A stretch of DNA of 64,000 nt from Cymbomonas tetramitiformis. Taxonomy: Eukaryota > Chlorophyta > Pyramimonadophyceae > Pyramimonadales > Pyramimonadaceae. The stretch is taken from NCBI GenBank assembly GCA_001247695.2, contig LGRX02024739.1:42004-106003 (forward strand), given 5' to 3'. The notes beneath the pieces were generated by a model. That model worked only from the letters and a program-made list of their open reading frames with translations. It made no database searches and was not told the origin of the DNA. A program made the position numbers and the translations under genes. How positions within the stretch are numbered: the stretch's first letter is position 1; every line of letters starts with the position of its first letter. Positions 1 through 12,556 of the stretch are shown in pieces.

Positions 1-738
1 AAGCCAGGAACGTAGCCCCTGCTGAATTGGCAGCTGGCGGTGTTGCTGGAGTGTTCGCGTGGCTCGCAGCTACTGATACAAAAATTGTGGACAATGTGCG
101 TCGGCGATTCGCCATGCTAGCGGTGGCTCGAGTGGAAGCAACCATGACGAAAAGGACTGAAGGGGCGGAGTGAGGCAATGAAACGTGAGAGATGTGGCAG
201 TCGTGGGCGGCCAAGAAACGTGCGGGTCGTCGATACAGCAGCCGTGAGAGATCAAATAATTCCGGGAAGTCGTGTGGAGGAGGCGGCCGATACGCAACGG
301 TGTGGGATCCAACCAGAAAACATAAACCAGACCAGCGTTAAATCCCGTAAGAAAAAATTGCCTCTAAGCGTTGCGGCGTGCCGTAAATCAACCCATACAA
401 TTTAGGCCATACCCGCGGTGACTGCCGGCACTCTCACGTGCGGAGCGCCTCACTCCATCCCAGGCGTCCGAGCTTAGCCACTCATAGTGGCAATCTCGCA
501 GTGGCTAAATAAAGCGTAACGGTGGGGCCAAACCTGTTAGATATAAAGGTCCGCGGGATATATCTAAATAGTAGATATAAACCCTAAGTTGGGGTTTTCG
601 GAATCAGAACGATAAAGTGTGTTAGATAAAACGGAGGTAAACATAAATACCTAACGGTTGTTTCAGTCTACTCGGTGACGGTCACTCAGCCTACTATAGG
701 AAGTGACATGTGACAAATTTGAGTGTCGGTGTGTCACA
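1..738. other. Left flank without a recognisable gene
   Basis: No convincing coding region is seen. There are short hairpins (for example GCCAC/GTGGC around 476-515) and A+T-rich stretches resembling LTR-type promoter sequence. The last five bases, TCACA at 734-738, are the left target-site duplication of the retrotransposon that begins at 739. Confidence 0.5.
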
Positions 739-867
739 TGTGAGATATATAGCTACGGATATATATGGGGTTACGGTCAGAATGCTTTCACTTTCGGTGT
801 TTCTCATAAGTGTAGATAAACATAAGAAACCCTAAACCTGTGACACCCGTACTGTACCGAGTACTAG
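739..867 (-). repeat. 3' LTR of element Y, part 1
   Basis: It matches 18170-18319 closely, except that the 18.2-kb copy has about 22 extra bases near 18258. It stops at CTAG (864-867), where the TGGCTAC element is inserted, and resumes at 12260 with the duplicated CTAG. Confidence 0.8.
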
Positions 868-1441
868 TGGCTACTGCCCGACGCTCCAGTCCTACCACAA
901 GGACCGAAGTAAAAGGGGGCTAGCCGCCACGATTTTTCGATGTAGTTGATGTTTGAGTGCTTAAAGATCATCCTTGGGTGCTCAAATATTTATTAAAAAC
1001 ATGTGCCGGGTGATATACTCGATATGGGTATGCACCTGTGAGGGCTGAAGAGGTGGGGGTAAAATTAATTCAAATTAGATAAAAAGGCCAGTCCTACCAC
1101 AAGGACCGAAATGTTTCTCACGCTAGCTACCTCCACGAAGGTCCTGTGAAAATTCGGAGACCCATGTTGGCAAGTTCGTGAGCTGCTCTTTCTGCTGTGT
1201 CTTGTCCAAAAAATGATCGGAGGTCATCTTCGCCCTCAAAATATCGGTTGAAGTTGCCTGGGTATACAAAATCCGAAAATATCACTGTGGTGTGGTTGGA
1301 ATTTAGTGATTTTTAACGCTACTCATGCTTAATGTTGATAACGTAGCATGAAATTGCGACATTGTTTAGGCAAGCGGGCAAAGGGGTACTCAGTTTAGGT
1401 CCCAATGAGACTACAATCCGGATGATAGGCACTAGGAGTAT

Positions 1442-1995
1442 TGTCAGGGTTATGACCGATGACATATGTGTCATACATGTCATACGTGTCATACGTGTCA
1501 TACATGTCATACCATGTCATGTCATGTCATGTCGTGTCATGTCATATATTATAATGACAGACAGTCGTCAGTACGGTCGACTATGACATGTTCAGTCATC
1601 ATTTGTCATTCACTCACCTTGACTGACACCTGTCATCGAGAGGCCAGGTTGTGGCATCGAGATGGCAAAGCAAGATGAAGTCTTGAAGAACCGAAAGTGT
1701 TCGGAGAAAACTCATCTTCGCTTCTAGCATGAACTGAACAAGCATGCGAGTATCATATGGCTTATTCGTTCAGCCGATACTGATTGTTCAACCAATGCCT
1801 TGGGTTCACAACCCAATTGTGGTGGCATCTATGAGATGCGGGGCATTGCGTAAATGAGGTAGCATTGAGCTACAGCAGTCACTTCTGGAGAAGCGCTGCA
1901 CTCATATCCACACATACGCTGCGTGAGCTATTAACGTTCAATAATAGCCTCGCCTTATATCATATATCTATTCGCTTCCTAGCGAAGCCCTAACA
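1442..1995 (+). repeat. 5' LTR of the chromovirus
   Basis: It begins TGTCAGGG and ends CCCTAACA. The first 110 bases are a run of about 14 GTCAT pentamers, many as the 10-mer GTCATACRTG. Compared with the 3' LTR it has one more 10-mer, lacks a 4-bp AGCA insertion and differs at only a few other positions. Confidence 0.88.
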
Positions 1996-4900
1996 GTTGG
2001 TATTCTCCGTCTCGTCAAGGCGACGAACGAGGACGCACAAGTGTGAGTGCAGCAGTAGAGATATTGAATTTTGTGTGCGCAGGTTGGCGGAGCGCGTATA
2101 TGATACAGGCGCCGCAGTCGCACATATCAACATATCTCGCATAATATCGACCGCTGCATAATAAACAGCGGAAACAGTGCGCGTGGAGACATCGTCGCAA
2201 TCGCACTTGTTCGTACATACCGTCTGAGATAACAGCGCAAGAAGGTGTGCATACAGCATGCCGATCGCACATATGCGCAGTTATCATTCGCAATTGTACG
2301 AGATTCGACATATTGAGACGCGGATGAACAAATCATCGTCAGAATATGATCCGTGTGAGAAATGGCATTCGTATCATATGCCGTACATCTGCGACAGAGA
2401 TATGCTCATAATTCGCAGCGCGCACATCAGCGATTCAACAGAGTCACAATAAATCGCTACTGCACTGAACGATTACCTTGCAGTTTTGATGCGTATACTG
2501 ATTTCGTCATCAGAATATCGTCATTTGCACCATTTGAAATGAACGTTGCAAAAATCACTCGTTTGCGCGCATCATGATTATCTTCACAGGACATGTACAT
2601 ACCTGCAGATTTGTCATGAACAGATGACGCACGATGACAGTATAATATGCAGCATGCTATACAAGTCTGTGATGCTTGCACATGAAAGATAATACTTATC
2701 CATTCACTGTCAGATTCACATACTGTACAAGCTTGCAATCATGAGAGTGTACTATATGCTGTGTGAATAGCTATACACACACACACTCAGTATGACAGAT
2801 AAGTGGATGTTGTGCAGCAAACATCATAGTGTGTACAATTATTTGGGTGTGCAGTGATTATAATACTTGCAGCACCACACACACACACTTGCAGTATATA
2901 CTAATCATTCAGTATATACCAAGTGCATGCACCATTCATTACTATACTGTGCAGTGATATCATGCAGTTTGATTTCACTTTGTTATACAGTGACATGTGC
3001 ATACATTTATGCATTCAGCTTGATCACGATAGCAGCTGTCATGCATAAACCAGCTTGACCACGATAGCAGCTGGTATATATGGTCTCATATAACAATGCA
3101 TCAGACATTGCACATAGCATACCTGCTGTGCATGTAAACTATAAATGAACCCATATGGTGAAAGGTGCCTATTCATGGTCTTAACACAATAATTAGCTCA
3201 GTATGTCCTGACGCAGGATTTGGGATGGATATACTGTTCTATTGTGGATCACTGAAAGGAATGCTCACCGGAACCATATGTGAAATAGACCCAAGCAACT
3301 CATCATTGCAGATGAGATATGCAGGATTACAGTCACTAACTAAGCTGATATACATCATGTTAGATACATTCTGTGATTGGTATACAGAACATCCTATGTG
3401 ATAGATCAACTTGGTATAGTGTAATAAATCAGTAATTACCTATATACAAGTGTGTGTAGTAGCACATATCCCACACACACGCACATAGTGTACTCAATCA
3501 GAAAGTACCTTACACAAGTCACTGCAACTTATGTATTGTTGTAACACTGATATCATTAAGAATAATGACATTACACTGATTCACAAGTGTAATAATTAAG
3601 TCACTGACACTACTATGTAAGTTGACAATACACTGGCTCATAAGTGTAGTGGTCAAATATTATATCAACACATAATACATAGTACCATCCAGCTAACACA
3701 TGTGCGAGCTGGATGTCAAGTGATGGCGATAGATATGGGACAGGATCAACCAACATGCTGTAGGGCTGGATGGAGATATCTCCAGACCTGAAGGCAGCGT
3801 ATACAATGCTCAAATAGCAGCTGGTCACTGCTGAGCATTGTCCATTCGTCCCACATACTATTGCTGGAGCAACGACAACATCTACATTGCATTCTGACAA
3901 TTGATACAGAATTGATCGGTTCAATTGCATGTAACACTCTCAGATCATTAACTATATATTGACATCTGATAGAGGTTGTTGTGGACATTACACACACACA
4001 CTGTTGTGTTGTGTGAGACTGCTTAGATTTATTTATCAAGCTTTCATTGTCCAGATCTACTTGGAAACTAAAGATATCACTTGATACTCTTTCAGTGCAC
4101 TGCCATATGCCCAATTAGATAATAGGTTCTGACAAGTTATCACTTAAGTGACTGACTCACTTAAAGTTGATACACCTAATTATATCATTGGGAAGTGGAC
4201 CATAACTTCCATGGGTTTCAATCAGCAAAATCCATATATATGTTCAACCATCCACAGATGTTGACCATCAGATATCTTCACTATTATGCCATGAAAAATA
4301 CCATGTGCAAAAGTGAGATAAGTTGCATGAGTTCTGTAACTTGCACATTACACACACACCGCTATACATATACTGTAGTATATATATAAGTGGCCAGAAT
4401 GGTGAAAAATGGGTAAAAACCCATTGCGGGAGATTTCAAAATTGAAATTCGGACTCCATTTTTTCACGGATTATCATTTTATACCTATTAAGGTATCTGA
4501 AAAACATAATGTGCACAGTCATATCTCATGTAACACCCTAAATATCAGGTGTGTAACACCTAGGGGTATACATAGTTGCTGTAACTAAATACGTGAAAAA
4601 CTCACACGTATGATTTGAAAATGAAAATTTGGGTTTCATTTTTTTCGTTACTCCATTTTATTAGCTATTGAAAAATATGCTCAAAATAGTACAGCACTTG
4701 TAACACCCTATAACTATATATAATCACGTGTACAGTTACAGGGGTGTAACATACCTCCTAAATACCACGTGATACACAGTGATATATTAAATGCAGTTTT
4801 GCTTCAATTTCTTTGAAAAATGTTCATACTGCTTTAATTTGACATAATTTAGGGTTACTGATACCAAGTAACACCCTAATGTCACTGTGGGAGATAAGGG

Positions 4901-5257
4901 TCACTGTAACACTATATACCCTGAAATGCCGCTATATACTAGCAAAACACTCTGTGTTTGGCATTTATGTCATGCTGAAATCAGCACAGTCATGACAATA
5001 TATCGGGCAACAACCCAAAAACTGTCGGGCAACAACCCAAAAACTGTAGGGCGACAACCCAAGGACTGTAGGGCAGCAACCCTAAAACTGTATAAGCTGC
5101 TTCCTATAAGGACTGCATGCTACATTATGAGGTATTAAGGCACTTGACAACTGCCTGTGTGTTCACACTTCCTTGAGGGGGGAAGAAGGTGGAACCATAT
5201 ATACATACATTACCTCATTATAACAATGTACAAAAATAATACATGTACAAAATGTAG

Positions 5258-5288
<31 letters not shown>

Positions 5289-5331
5289 GCCAGTTGAAGG
5301 TTTTTTGTTGGTGTTGTGTTTTGTCTTATAG
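1996..5331 (+). other. Long non-coding leader of the chromovirus
   Basis: This is 3.3 kb of A+T-rich sequence between the 5' LTR and gag. It contains CA microsatellites (about 2770, 2880, 3470, 3990, 5270) and, at 5008-5095, four copies of a 22-bp repeat of the form GGGCAACAACCCAAAAACTG. The short open frames have no family features and I regard them as chance. The bases after the LTR do not match the usual plant initiator-tRNA-Met primer site, so I cannot place the primer-binding site. Confidence 0.55.
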
Positions 5332-6800
5332 ATGGCAGAAGTAGCAGAAATACCAGCTATTAATGCAGATCCATCTACCTGGTTCTTTGACATCTTAGGC
5401 TCATACGATGCCTTCAGTCGGTTTAAGATACCCAAATGGCTTACTGGTTACGCTGATACCCAGACCAGATTCGATGAGATAGGGTATTTCGATCACATCA
5501 GTCGTATGAAACCCGACATGAGTAGATACAGAGACCCTGAGACAGAACCACAGGAGCCAGACGAAGAGTATACAGAGGATCGTGCTCCACCAGTATTCAC
5601 AGACCCTGATGATGGTCATTTACCTCATTTAGCACCAGCTCCATCCGCATTAGTTCCAAAGGTGAAAATGGCTCCACCTAAGGAATATAAGGCAGGACAG
5701 GATGCTGAGATTTGGTTGGATACAGTGGATAGATACTTCCAGTTTACCTATCCAGGTGTTCCAGACAAGGACATTATTACAGTCTTCCTGACACTCATTC
5801 AGAACAATGACAGACATTATTTTCAGGTCGAGGCCAAAAAGCCAGATGCCACGTATGAAGGTATCAGAAGGACATTCCTCAGTCAGTTTGGTAACCCACA
5901 CAAAATATCAGTAGCCAAAAAGCATCTTATGGCACTGAATCAGGGAAACCAGACCTTTGCAGATTATCTCCGCACGTTCACATCACTGGCTGCATTAGCA
6001 TCAGTTGATCTGGATGATGTTTGATAAAGGACAGATTCATCAGCAATATGGAATCAGATCTTCGCAAACAGTTTCACCTCAGATATCTAACAGAGGACGA
6101 AAGGAATAATCTGTCGTGGGCACAAACCACACAGATCCTGCTCGATTTGAATTATGTTGTTCATTCGAAGCAGTCAGAGACCCTTCACTATAGGGGGCAA
6201 AAGGAACAGTCAGGAGGCCCAGTCAGAAAAGACAAGGACAGAGGCCGTGGCAAAAAGCCATATGACAGATCCAATCGGAATTGGAATCAGAATCAGAGTG
6301 GCAATCAAAATCAAAATGCCAATCAGAATTCCCAAAGGAATAAAGGGAAAGGTGGAAAAGGCAAAGGCAAATGGAAAGGGAAAGGAGCAGCAGCAAATCC
6401 TCCTCAGCCTTGCCAACGTTGTGGTCGTACCAATCACGCCACAAAGGATTGTTTCTCCACCAGGACACCAGAAGGAAAAGCTATAAAAGGCAATCCTCCA
6501 GCTCAGAATCCATACAGAGGACAGCAGCAACAGAATAATCAGGGTGCTAAGAACGAGTCTGGCAAACTTGTGAAAACAATCAACACCCTGGTTAAGGAGC
6601 TAAAGAGTCAGCAGAGCATCAATGCAGCAGTAGCAGCTCCAGCTCCAGCTCCAGCTTCAGCTCCAGCTCCTCAGGGAAACTCTCAGGGTACTGCACAGGT
6701 ACCAGTGTTGAGAGCACCCCGAGGGCAAATCAGCCTGAAGATGCCATTGAAGCAAGTGGCCGGGTTGAGAGTATCTCAGAAGAAGTCCTTTCCAGTCTGA
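5332..6800 (+). pseudogene. Gag of the chromovirus, frameshifted
   Basis: The first part (5332-6024) begins at an ATG just after a pyrimidine-rich, CA-repeat stretch. It contains the capsid-like region of Ty3/gypsy gags, in which a PPKEYKAG-type segment is followed by helices with W and F residues (YFQFTYPGVPDKD). It stops at 6024. The homologous protein continues in another frame from about 6021 to 6800 without a proper ATG, so one or two bases were gained or lost near 6020. The second part is rich in N, Q, G and K. It carries one CCHC zinc knuckle (CQRCGRTNHATKDC, about 6412-6453) for nucleic-acid binding, then an Ala/Pro-rich tail. Gag forms the particle that packages the element RNA. Confidence 0.82.
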
Positions 6801-6817
6801 CATTACAGTTTCAGCAG

Positions 6818-7096
6818 ATGGACACTCCCTCAGAGCACATCGCACAGATGCAGTCTCAGACAGCACAGCTGAAATCACAGAAGAAGCTGTTGTTGTACAA
6901 AGGGAAAGTATATGGACAGAGTACTCATATATTGGTAGATCCAGGAGCTACATCGTCTTTTATCGACAGACAGTTCGCTGCTCAGCTTGGTATTGCACCC
7001 ACAAATTCCTCATCATTCTCAGTGGGATTGGCTGGAGGAAGCCAACTACCATGTACATCCTATCTTCCCAAAGCTACATTCACGCTGGGTAAGTAG
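6818..7096 (+). pseudogene. Retropepsin-like protease segment of the chromovirus
   Basis: The segment shows the retropepsin fold around ILVDPGATSSFID (about 6932-6970). The active-site triplet reads D-P-G rather than D-S/T-G, which is unusual and may be inactivating. A stop follows at 7094-7096, and the rest of the domain (ILGQDWLERRNPHI) lies in the next open stretch, so the frame is broken here. In an intact element it would cut the polyprotein. Confidence 0.75.
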
Positions 7097-7126
7097 AAGG
7101 ACACAGAGGATTTCTACATCATTGAC

Positions 7127-9839
7127 ATGAAACCCTTCACTATCATCCTGGGTCAAGATTGGTTGGAAAGGAGAAATCCACACATTAACTTCCAGTCCAA
7201 AAATCTGACGATCACTAGGAAACACTCATCAGGTTCCAGTGTTCGCACAATGCTGTCCAGAGTTGAACAGACTCCAAGCTCAGATGACCTTCCTGAAATG
7301 GAATTGGTCAGTGCCACCACCATGAGAAAGCACCTACGTCGTATTCGATCCAGTGGTTCGGCTGAAGAAGCCGTAGCTTATCTCTTCTTTCTCTCAGAGG
7401 TCGATGGTGAACTGGTCTTGGCAGCAGCAGATTCAGACACCACTATGGAAGACCCAAAGGTCACAGCAGCACGTGATGATCAGATGAGGGAAGACTTTTC
7501 AGATATTTTCCAGGAGGATCTTCCAGCTGGTCATAGGCCAGAACGGTTTGAAGGTGGATATCATCGCATCAACATTGAACCTGGGCACAAGCTACCATCA
7601 CAGCCAGTTCGTACCATTCCAGTGCCTATGATGGAGGAGCTCAAACGACATATCATCAAATATGTCGAACTGGGTATCCTTCGTCCGTCATCATCACCAT
7701 ATGGATGTCCTATCATTTTCGCTCCTAAGCCAGGGGGGAAGTGGAGGATGTGCTGTGATTATCGAGCCCTTAATAACATCACAATTAAGGACACGTATCC
7801 ATTGCCACCTCACGACACCCTTCTTGAACAGCTTAAAGGTGCACGATGGATGGTTTAGCAGATTTGATATCAATCAGTTCTTCTATCAGATCCCTATACA
7901 TCCAGATGACATTCACAAAACAGCGATACGCACCAGATACGGTTCCTATGAGTGGACAGTTATGCCTTTCGGATTGACTAATGCTCCTGCAACCGCTCTA
8001 CGTGTAGGAAATCGAGCATTCTTTGACTTCATCGATCGGTTTCTGGTCATTTTCATGGATGGCACTATTGTGTACAGTCCAGACTTTGACAGCCACGTGA
8101 AGCATGTTCGACAGTTCCTCCAGCGTTGCAGAGATCATCAGTTCTTCATCAGGCCCTCGAAGGTTGAGTTGTTCGTCAGATCCATAGATTTTATCGGACA
8201 CCACATCTCTGAGGCAGGCCTATCCATCATCGAAGACAGGATCCGAGCAGTCATGGCAATACAACCTCCAGTGTCGTATGGTCCAACCGTGGGTAAACAG
8301 CCTCTACGCCGTATGGCTAAAGATGGCAAGTCATCCCTTCGGTCATTCTTGGGCATGGTCGGCCAATTTAGGAGATTCATACCAAAGTTCTCCAAGATTG
8401 CCGAGCCGCTCAATCGTCTCCTTAAAGATAACGCAGCGTTTGTCTGGGAATATGAGCAGCAGCAGGCATTTGATAATCTCAAAAGTGCCATCTGCAATGC
8501 TCCAGTACTACAGCTTCCAGATCAGAAACTGCCATCTATTATGGAGGTCGATGGATCAGGCACACACGTTGGACAAGTGGTATTACAGGATCAAGGAAAA
8601 GGTATGAAGCCATCTGGCTATCACAGCGTCACTCTTTCTGATACACAGAGACGTTGGCCTATTCCTGAGATCGAGCTATTTGCCATTGTGGAGGGCTTCC
8701 GATTCTTTCGCCACATCTTGCTGGGAGCTCCTGAGACTATTGTACGCTCAGATCATCAGCCACTGGTTTATTTCCAGTCCAAATCCACACTAAGCCCCAA
8801 ACAGGCGAGGTGGTTGGATGAGCTCTCCGAGTACAACTTCCGAATAGAGCACATTGCTGGCGAGAAGAACAAGGTTGCAGATGCACTCACTCGTATTTCT
8901 ACACTCTTTGAACTCACTGATTGTCTGAAACATATAGACATCGCCGAGGTTCCAGTCATTGACATACCGTCTACAGATTCTACATTCATTGCTCTTATAT
9001 CTTCTTCATCAGCTCATCAGCTTCACGACATTATTATATCCCAGTATGATCGTGACACATTTGCACAGACTATATTGTCTAAGCTGGCATCATCGACTTC
9101 ATCACAGTCAGTCAGCAATTTCGAGCTCATTCAGGGGTTGATCTATCGCAAGACCATATATGGCAGACAGCTTTACATTCCACCTACTGCCAAAGTCCCT
9201 ACAGATGACGGTGAGATCACACAGCTTCGCCACATTCTACTTCATGAGTGCCATTCAGCCACTATTTCTGGTCATGTAGGCAAAAATCGCATGCTTCATC
9301 TATTGCGTAGCCGATATTATTGGCCAGGAATGACGATGGCAGCCATTCAGTACATTCGGGAGTGCCCCGTTTGTCAACGCCAGAAAACGAGGAGACACAA
9401 ACCTTACGGTCAGTCACATATACGATATTGTGTGCCTAAGACAAAATGGCTTGATGTATCTCTTGACTGGATTACTGACCTGCCTATCACTACTAATGGG
9501 CACGACAATATATTTGTGGTAATGTGCCAATTCTCTCATCGCTGTCATCTCATTCCCTTCAACATGACCTGGACTGCTCAGCATACTGCTTCGATATATA
9601 TGCAGCATATCTTCAAGCTCCATGGTCTTCCGAGGAACATCATCTCAGATCGAGACCCCAGATTCACCTCTACATTCTGGCACACACTGTGGAAATCTAC
9701 TGGTACGAGATTGTCTATGACGTCTTCACACCATCCACAGTCGAATGCAAGCAATGAAAGGAGCCATGCCTTCATTGAGGACATCCTCAGGTATTTTTCA
9801 ATATGTTTGATGCATGATTCACCATCCTCTGGTTTATAA
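7127..9839 (+). pseudogene. Reverse transcriptase, RNase H and integrase core of the chromovirus
   Basis: The end of the protease and the reverse-transcriptase fingers (PYGCPIIFAPKPGGKWRMC, then DYRALN) lie in 7127-7858. The domain continues in another frame from about 7855 to 9839. The catalytic motif reads FMDGTIVYS (about 8053-8079) where active enzymes have Y/F-x-D-D, so the second Asp is lost. RNase H follows (from about 8540; EVDGSG, then SDHQPL). The integrase has an HHCC zinc-binding module (HECHSA..., CPVCQRQ, about 9240-9390) and the DDE core (SLDWI, SDRDPRF, NERSH). Reverse transcriptase and RNase H copy the RNA into DNA and integrase inserts it. The frame stops at 9837-9839, before the end of the integrase. 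Confidence 0.87.
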
Positions 9840-9881
9840 ACTGATTAGATAGTATTTTTCTCCTCGGGTGTTGTTGCAATG

Positions 9882-10597
9882 ATACTTCAGCCAATTCGTG
9901 GGAGAACAAGTTGCCTCTGGTGGAGTTTGCAATTAACAACACAGTTTCTGCAACTACTGGTTATTCACCATTTTATCTCGACTCGATGGCGCAGCCACTT
10001 TCGCCTCATGACCTGGCAATCACTATTCCGCCAGAAGCTCCTGTTCCAATACAGAATGCTATTCGAGATCATTTTGACCAGTACTCGGCTGTACATGCCA
10101 ACGCGGTAGACAACATCTCCCGAGCAGCAGAAATTAGCCAAGCCAGATTCAATAAGACTCACATGCCCCGGCAATATGCAGTAGGGCAGAAAGTTCTTTT
10201 ACGGACCGAGTTTATCCAATGGACTGGTTTGACAGAGGCAGGCAGACACTTTAAACAGCCATATATTGGACCGTTTACCATATCCAAAGTGCTAAGCCAT
10301 GGACGTGCTTACGAGTTAGATTTCGGGGATCTCGATATTCGTATCCATCCGGTACAGCCTGTATCCAGAATAGAGCTGTATAACGACTCGATCCAAGCAC
10401 CTTTGCCTCTGCCACAGATGATCACCGAAGAAGGGCAACCACTGTTTGAGATATCACACATACTCTCAGATAAGATCACTAGAGGTGTCAAGTACTATTT
10501 AGTGCGATATGCAGGCTACGGCCCTGAGCATGACACCTGGGTCAAAGCCACAGAGTTGACCAATGCAGCAGGCATGATAGGTGCCTATGAAGGCTAA
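9882..10597 (+). pseudogene. Integrase C-terminus with chromodomain
   Basis: The open stretch resumes with LPLVEFAINN, the usual continuation after the DDE core, followed by the GPY/F-type module (YIGPFTISKV, about 10261-10290). A chromodomain lies at about 10441-10560 (YYLVRYAGYGP..DTW). Chromodomains on integrases direct insertion to particular chromatin. The 50-100 bp before it (9840-9881) contain stops in this frame. A GT...AG pair spans the gap (9791, 9894), but splicing there would give the wrong frame, so I treat the gap as damage. Confidence 0.82.
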
Positions 10598-11609
10598 CAT
10601 TATATTAAGCCTAATGCCCTTACTTCTTGTAATATATACTAATACATGTCGATCATCTATATACCTTGCTCTTAATGTTTTACCATTATGTTGCATAGAA
10701 GCAGGAAATTGATTCTTCCTTGCTAAAGGTGTAGTGAGCCTTGTACAAAATCATACCCTTGCACAGATACGCACACATGCGAGATATCATATCTGTGGAT
10801 AAATAAAAACTGCTAAATGCTACCTTTGCCAGACCGTGGTTTGTCATTCGGATCTTATGGCCAGTAATCCGTGCTACCGGATAATACTGAGGTGGACGGA
10901 GTTGTGATCCTGAGTTATGCTTGACACACATAACTAAAACGAATTTCACATTAGTACGTGTCGAATCCACTCTGAATCGACAGATGTTCGTCAAAGCGCG
11001 CGTACCGGACCAAATATTGAGGAGTTGAGCAGACCGGGTAAAGGATTATAAGTCCAATCCCGTTAAGCAGGGCCACTCCGTTTGCATTAAAACAAGCCCC
11101 AAAAATCGGGCTCCCCATGACCGCCTGTGAACCTCCATAGTAGCTTCAGGAGGGGAGGAAGGGTTGGGTGCACTACATATAACTGTGGAAACATGTACCC
11201 AAGGGTTTTCGTCGATCAGTTGTATATATAAGGCCGAGAATCGTTCGTTAAATCGTCGATCATCGTTCGCAAAGGCGTCGACGGCAAGCGCAAATATTAT
11301 CCGTAACGTAAACCTCGGATACCTTGAATCGTCACTCTGAAATACGATACGCAATTCATGGATACCTTGAAACGTCACTCTGAAATACGATACGCAATTC
11401 ATGGGGGCTACATCCTAAGAACTGTAAGGCTAAATGCCTAAGGTGAGGGTTTAAAGTGGACTCAGTTCCCCCCAATATCCTAAAACACCTTGAGGGACGC
11501 CTCATCGGTGTAAGAAGACTGGTACCAGCAGCAACAACAACAAATACATCAAAGACATAAACAAAGGTATGCCCGTTGTGAGGTCACAACTCTTTCAAGA
11601 GGGGAGATC
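10598..11609 (+). other. 3' untranslated part of the chromovirus with polypurine tract
   Basis: No coding region is seen. A 43-bp sequence is directly duplicated at 11317-11402 (units starting GATACCTTGAA). The polypurine tract AAGAGGGGAGA (11597-11607) lies directly before the 3' LTR, where plus-strand priming is expected. Confidence 0.65.
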
Positions 11610-12158
11610 TGTCAGGGTTATGACCGATGACATATGTGTCATACGTGTCATACGTGTCATACATATCATACCATGTCATGTCATGTCATGTCGTGTCATG
11701 TCATATATTATAATGACAGACAGTCGTCAGTACGGTCGACTATGACATGTTCAGTCATCATTTGTCATTCACTCACCTTGACTGACACCTGTCATCGAGA
11801 GGCCAGGTTGTGGCATCGAGATGGCAAAGCAAGCAAGATGAAGTCTTGAAGAACCGAAAGTGTTCGGAGAAAACTCATCTTCGCTTCTAGCATGAACTGA
11901 ACAAGCATGCGAGTATCATATGGCTTATTCGTTCAGCCGATACTGATTGTTCAACCAATGCCTTGGGTTCACAACCCAATTGTGGTGGCATCTATGAGAT
12001 GCGGGGCATTGCGTAAATGAGGTAGCATTGAGCTACAGCAGTCACTTCTGGAGAAGCGCTGCACTCATATCCACACATGCGCTGCGTGAGCTATTAACGT
12101 TCAATAATAGCCTCGCCTTATATCATATATCCTATCGCTTCCTAGCGAAGCCCTAAGA
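11610..12158 (+). repeat. 3' LTR of the chromovirus
   Basis: It begins TGTCAGGG and ends CCCTAAGA, so the usual terminal CA is GA here. It is followed by the target duplication AGTAT (12159-12163). It is about 98-99% identical by eye to 1442-1995 outside the short GTCAT repeat. Confidence 0.88.
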
Positions 12159-12263
12159 AGTATCAAGAGGATGGTTAAAAAAATTCCCGCGCGTCCGGTC
12201 CTTGTGATAGGACTGAACGAGATTCCAGTCCTTTCACAAGGACTGTCGGGCAGTAGCCACTAG

Positions 12264-12305
12264 TACAGATAACAGGAAGTGACACACGGTGTGTCACATC
12301 CAGCA
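12264..12305 (-). repeat. 3' LTR of element Y, part 2
   Basis: This continues the LTR interrupted at 867 and matches 18320-18366, ending in TCCAGCA. It directly follows the CTAG duplication of the TGGCTAC element. Confidence 0.78.
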
Positions 12306-12556
12306 CACCACCCTGGACTATGGAAAAATAATTAATTTAGATTAAGTTTCCATAATTTTAGATTAACCCATTTTTATGTTGATTTTAGATTAAGTTTTCT
12401 TGATGTCATCCGGCTATGACCGGTGGTCCTTTTCACGACTCGTGTTCAAATAATGTGCACACAGGTCAAACGCTCTCGTTCCCGCTGGTGTCATCATGAG
12501 GAAGCCTCCAAAAAGCTTTAAGAAGGTTTGTCTCGCTTGTGATAATGGTGGGCGCC

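Larger units (their letters stand above)
1442..12158 (+). mobile_element. Ty3/gypsy chromovirus-type LTR retrotransposon
   Basis: The element is 10.7 kb, with nearly identical LTRs (1442-1995 and 11610-12158) and the target duplication AGTAT at 1437-1441 and 12159-12163. Coding order is gag with zinc knuckle, protease, reverse transcriptase, RNase H, integrase and a C-terminal chromodomain, the arrangement of chromoviruses. The frame is broken at about 6020, 7097, 7858 and 9839, and the reverse transcriptase lacks the second catalytic Asp, so this copy is inactive. It sits inside the TGGCTAC element and is therefore younger than it. A long leader (1996-5331) precedes gag. Confidence 0.9.
868..12259. 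mobile_element. TGGCTAC inverted-repeat element, copy A (split by a retrotransposon)
   Basis: The termini are TGGCTACTGCCC (868) and its exact complement GGGCAGTAGCCA (ending 12259). They are flanked by CTAG on both sides (864-867 and 12260-12263), a 4-bp target duplication. The uninterrupted site is present in the sister LTR at 18311-18324 (GAGTACTAGTACAT), which proves the insertion. Just inside each end are AGTCCT...AGGACC-type hairpins with loops such as TACCACA. Without the retrotransposon at 1442-12158 and one AGTAT copy the element is only about 0.67 kb, so it is a non-autonomous, MITE-like element. No transposase is visible and I cannot assign a superfamily from termini and target length alone. 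Confidence 0.8.

Noticed and set aside
9791..9895. Possible intron inside the chromovirus integrase
   Set aside because: A GT and an AG are present, but removing the segment puts the downstream domain out of frame and leads to a stop.
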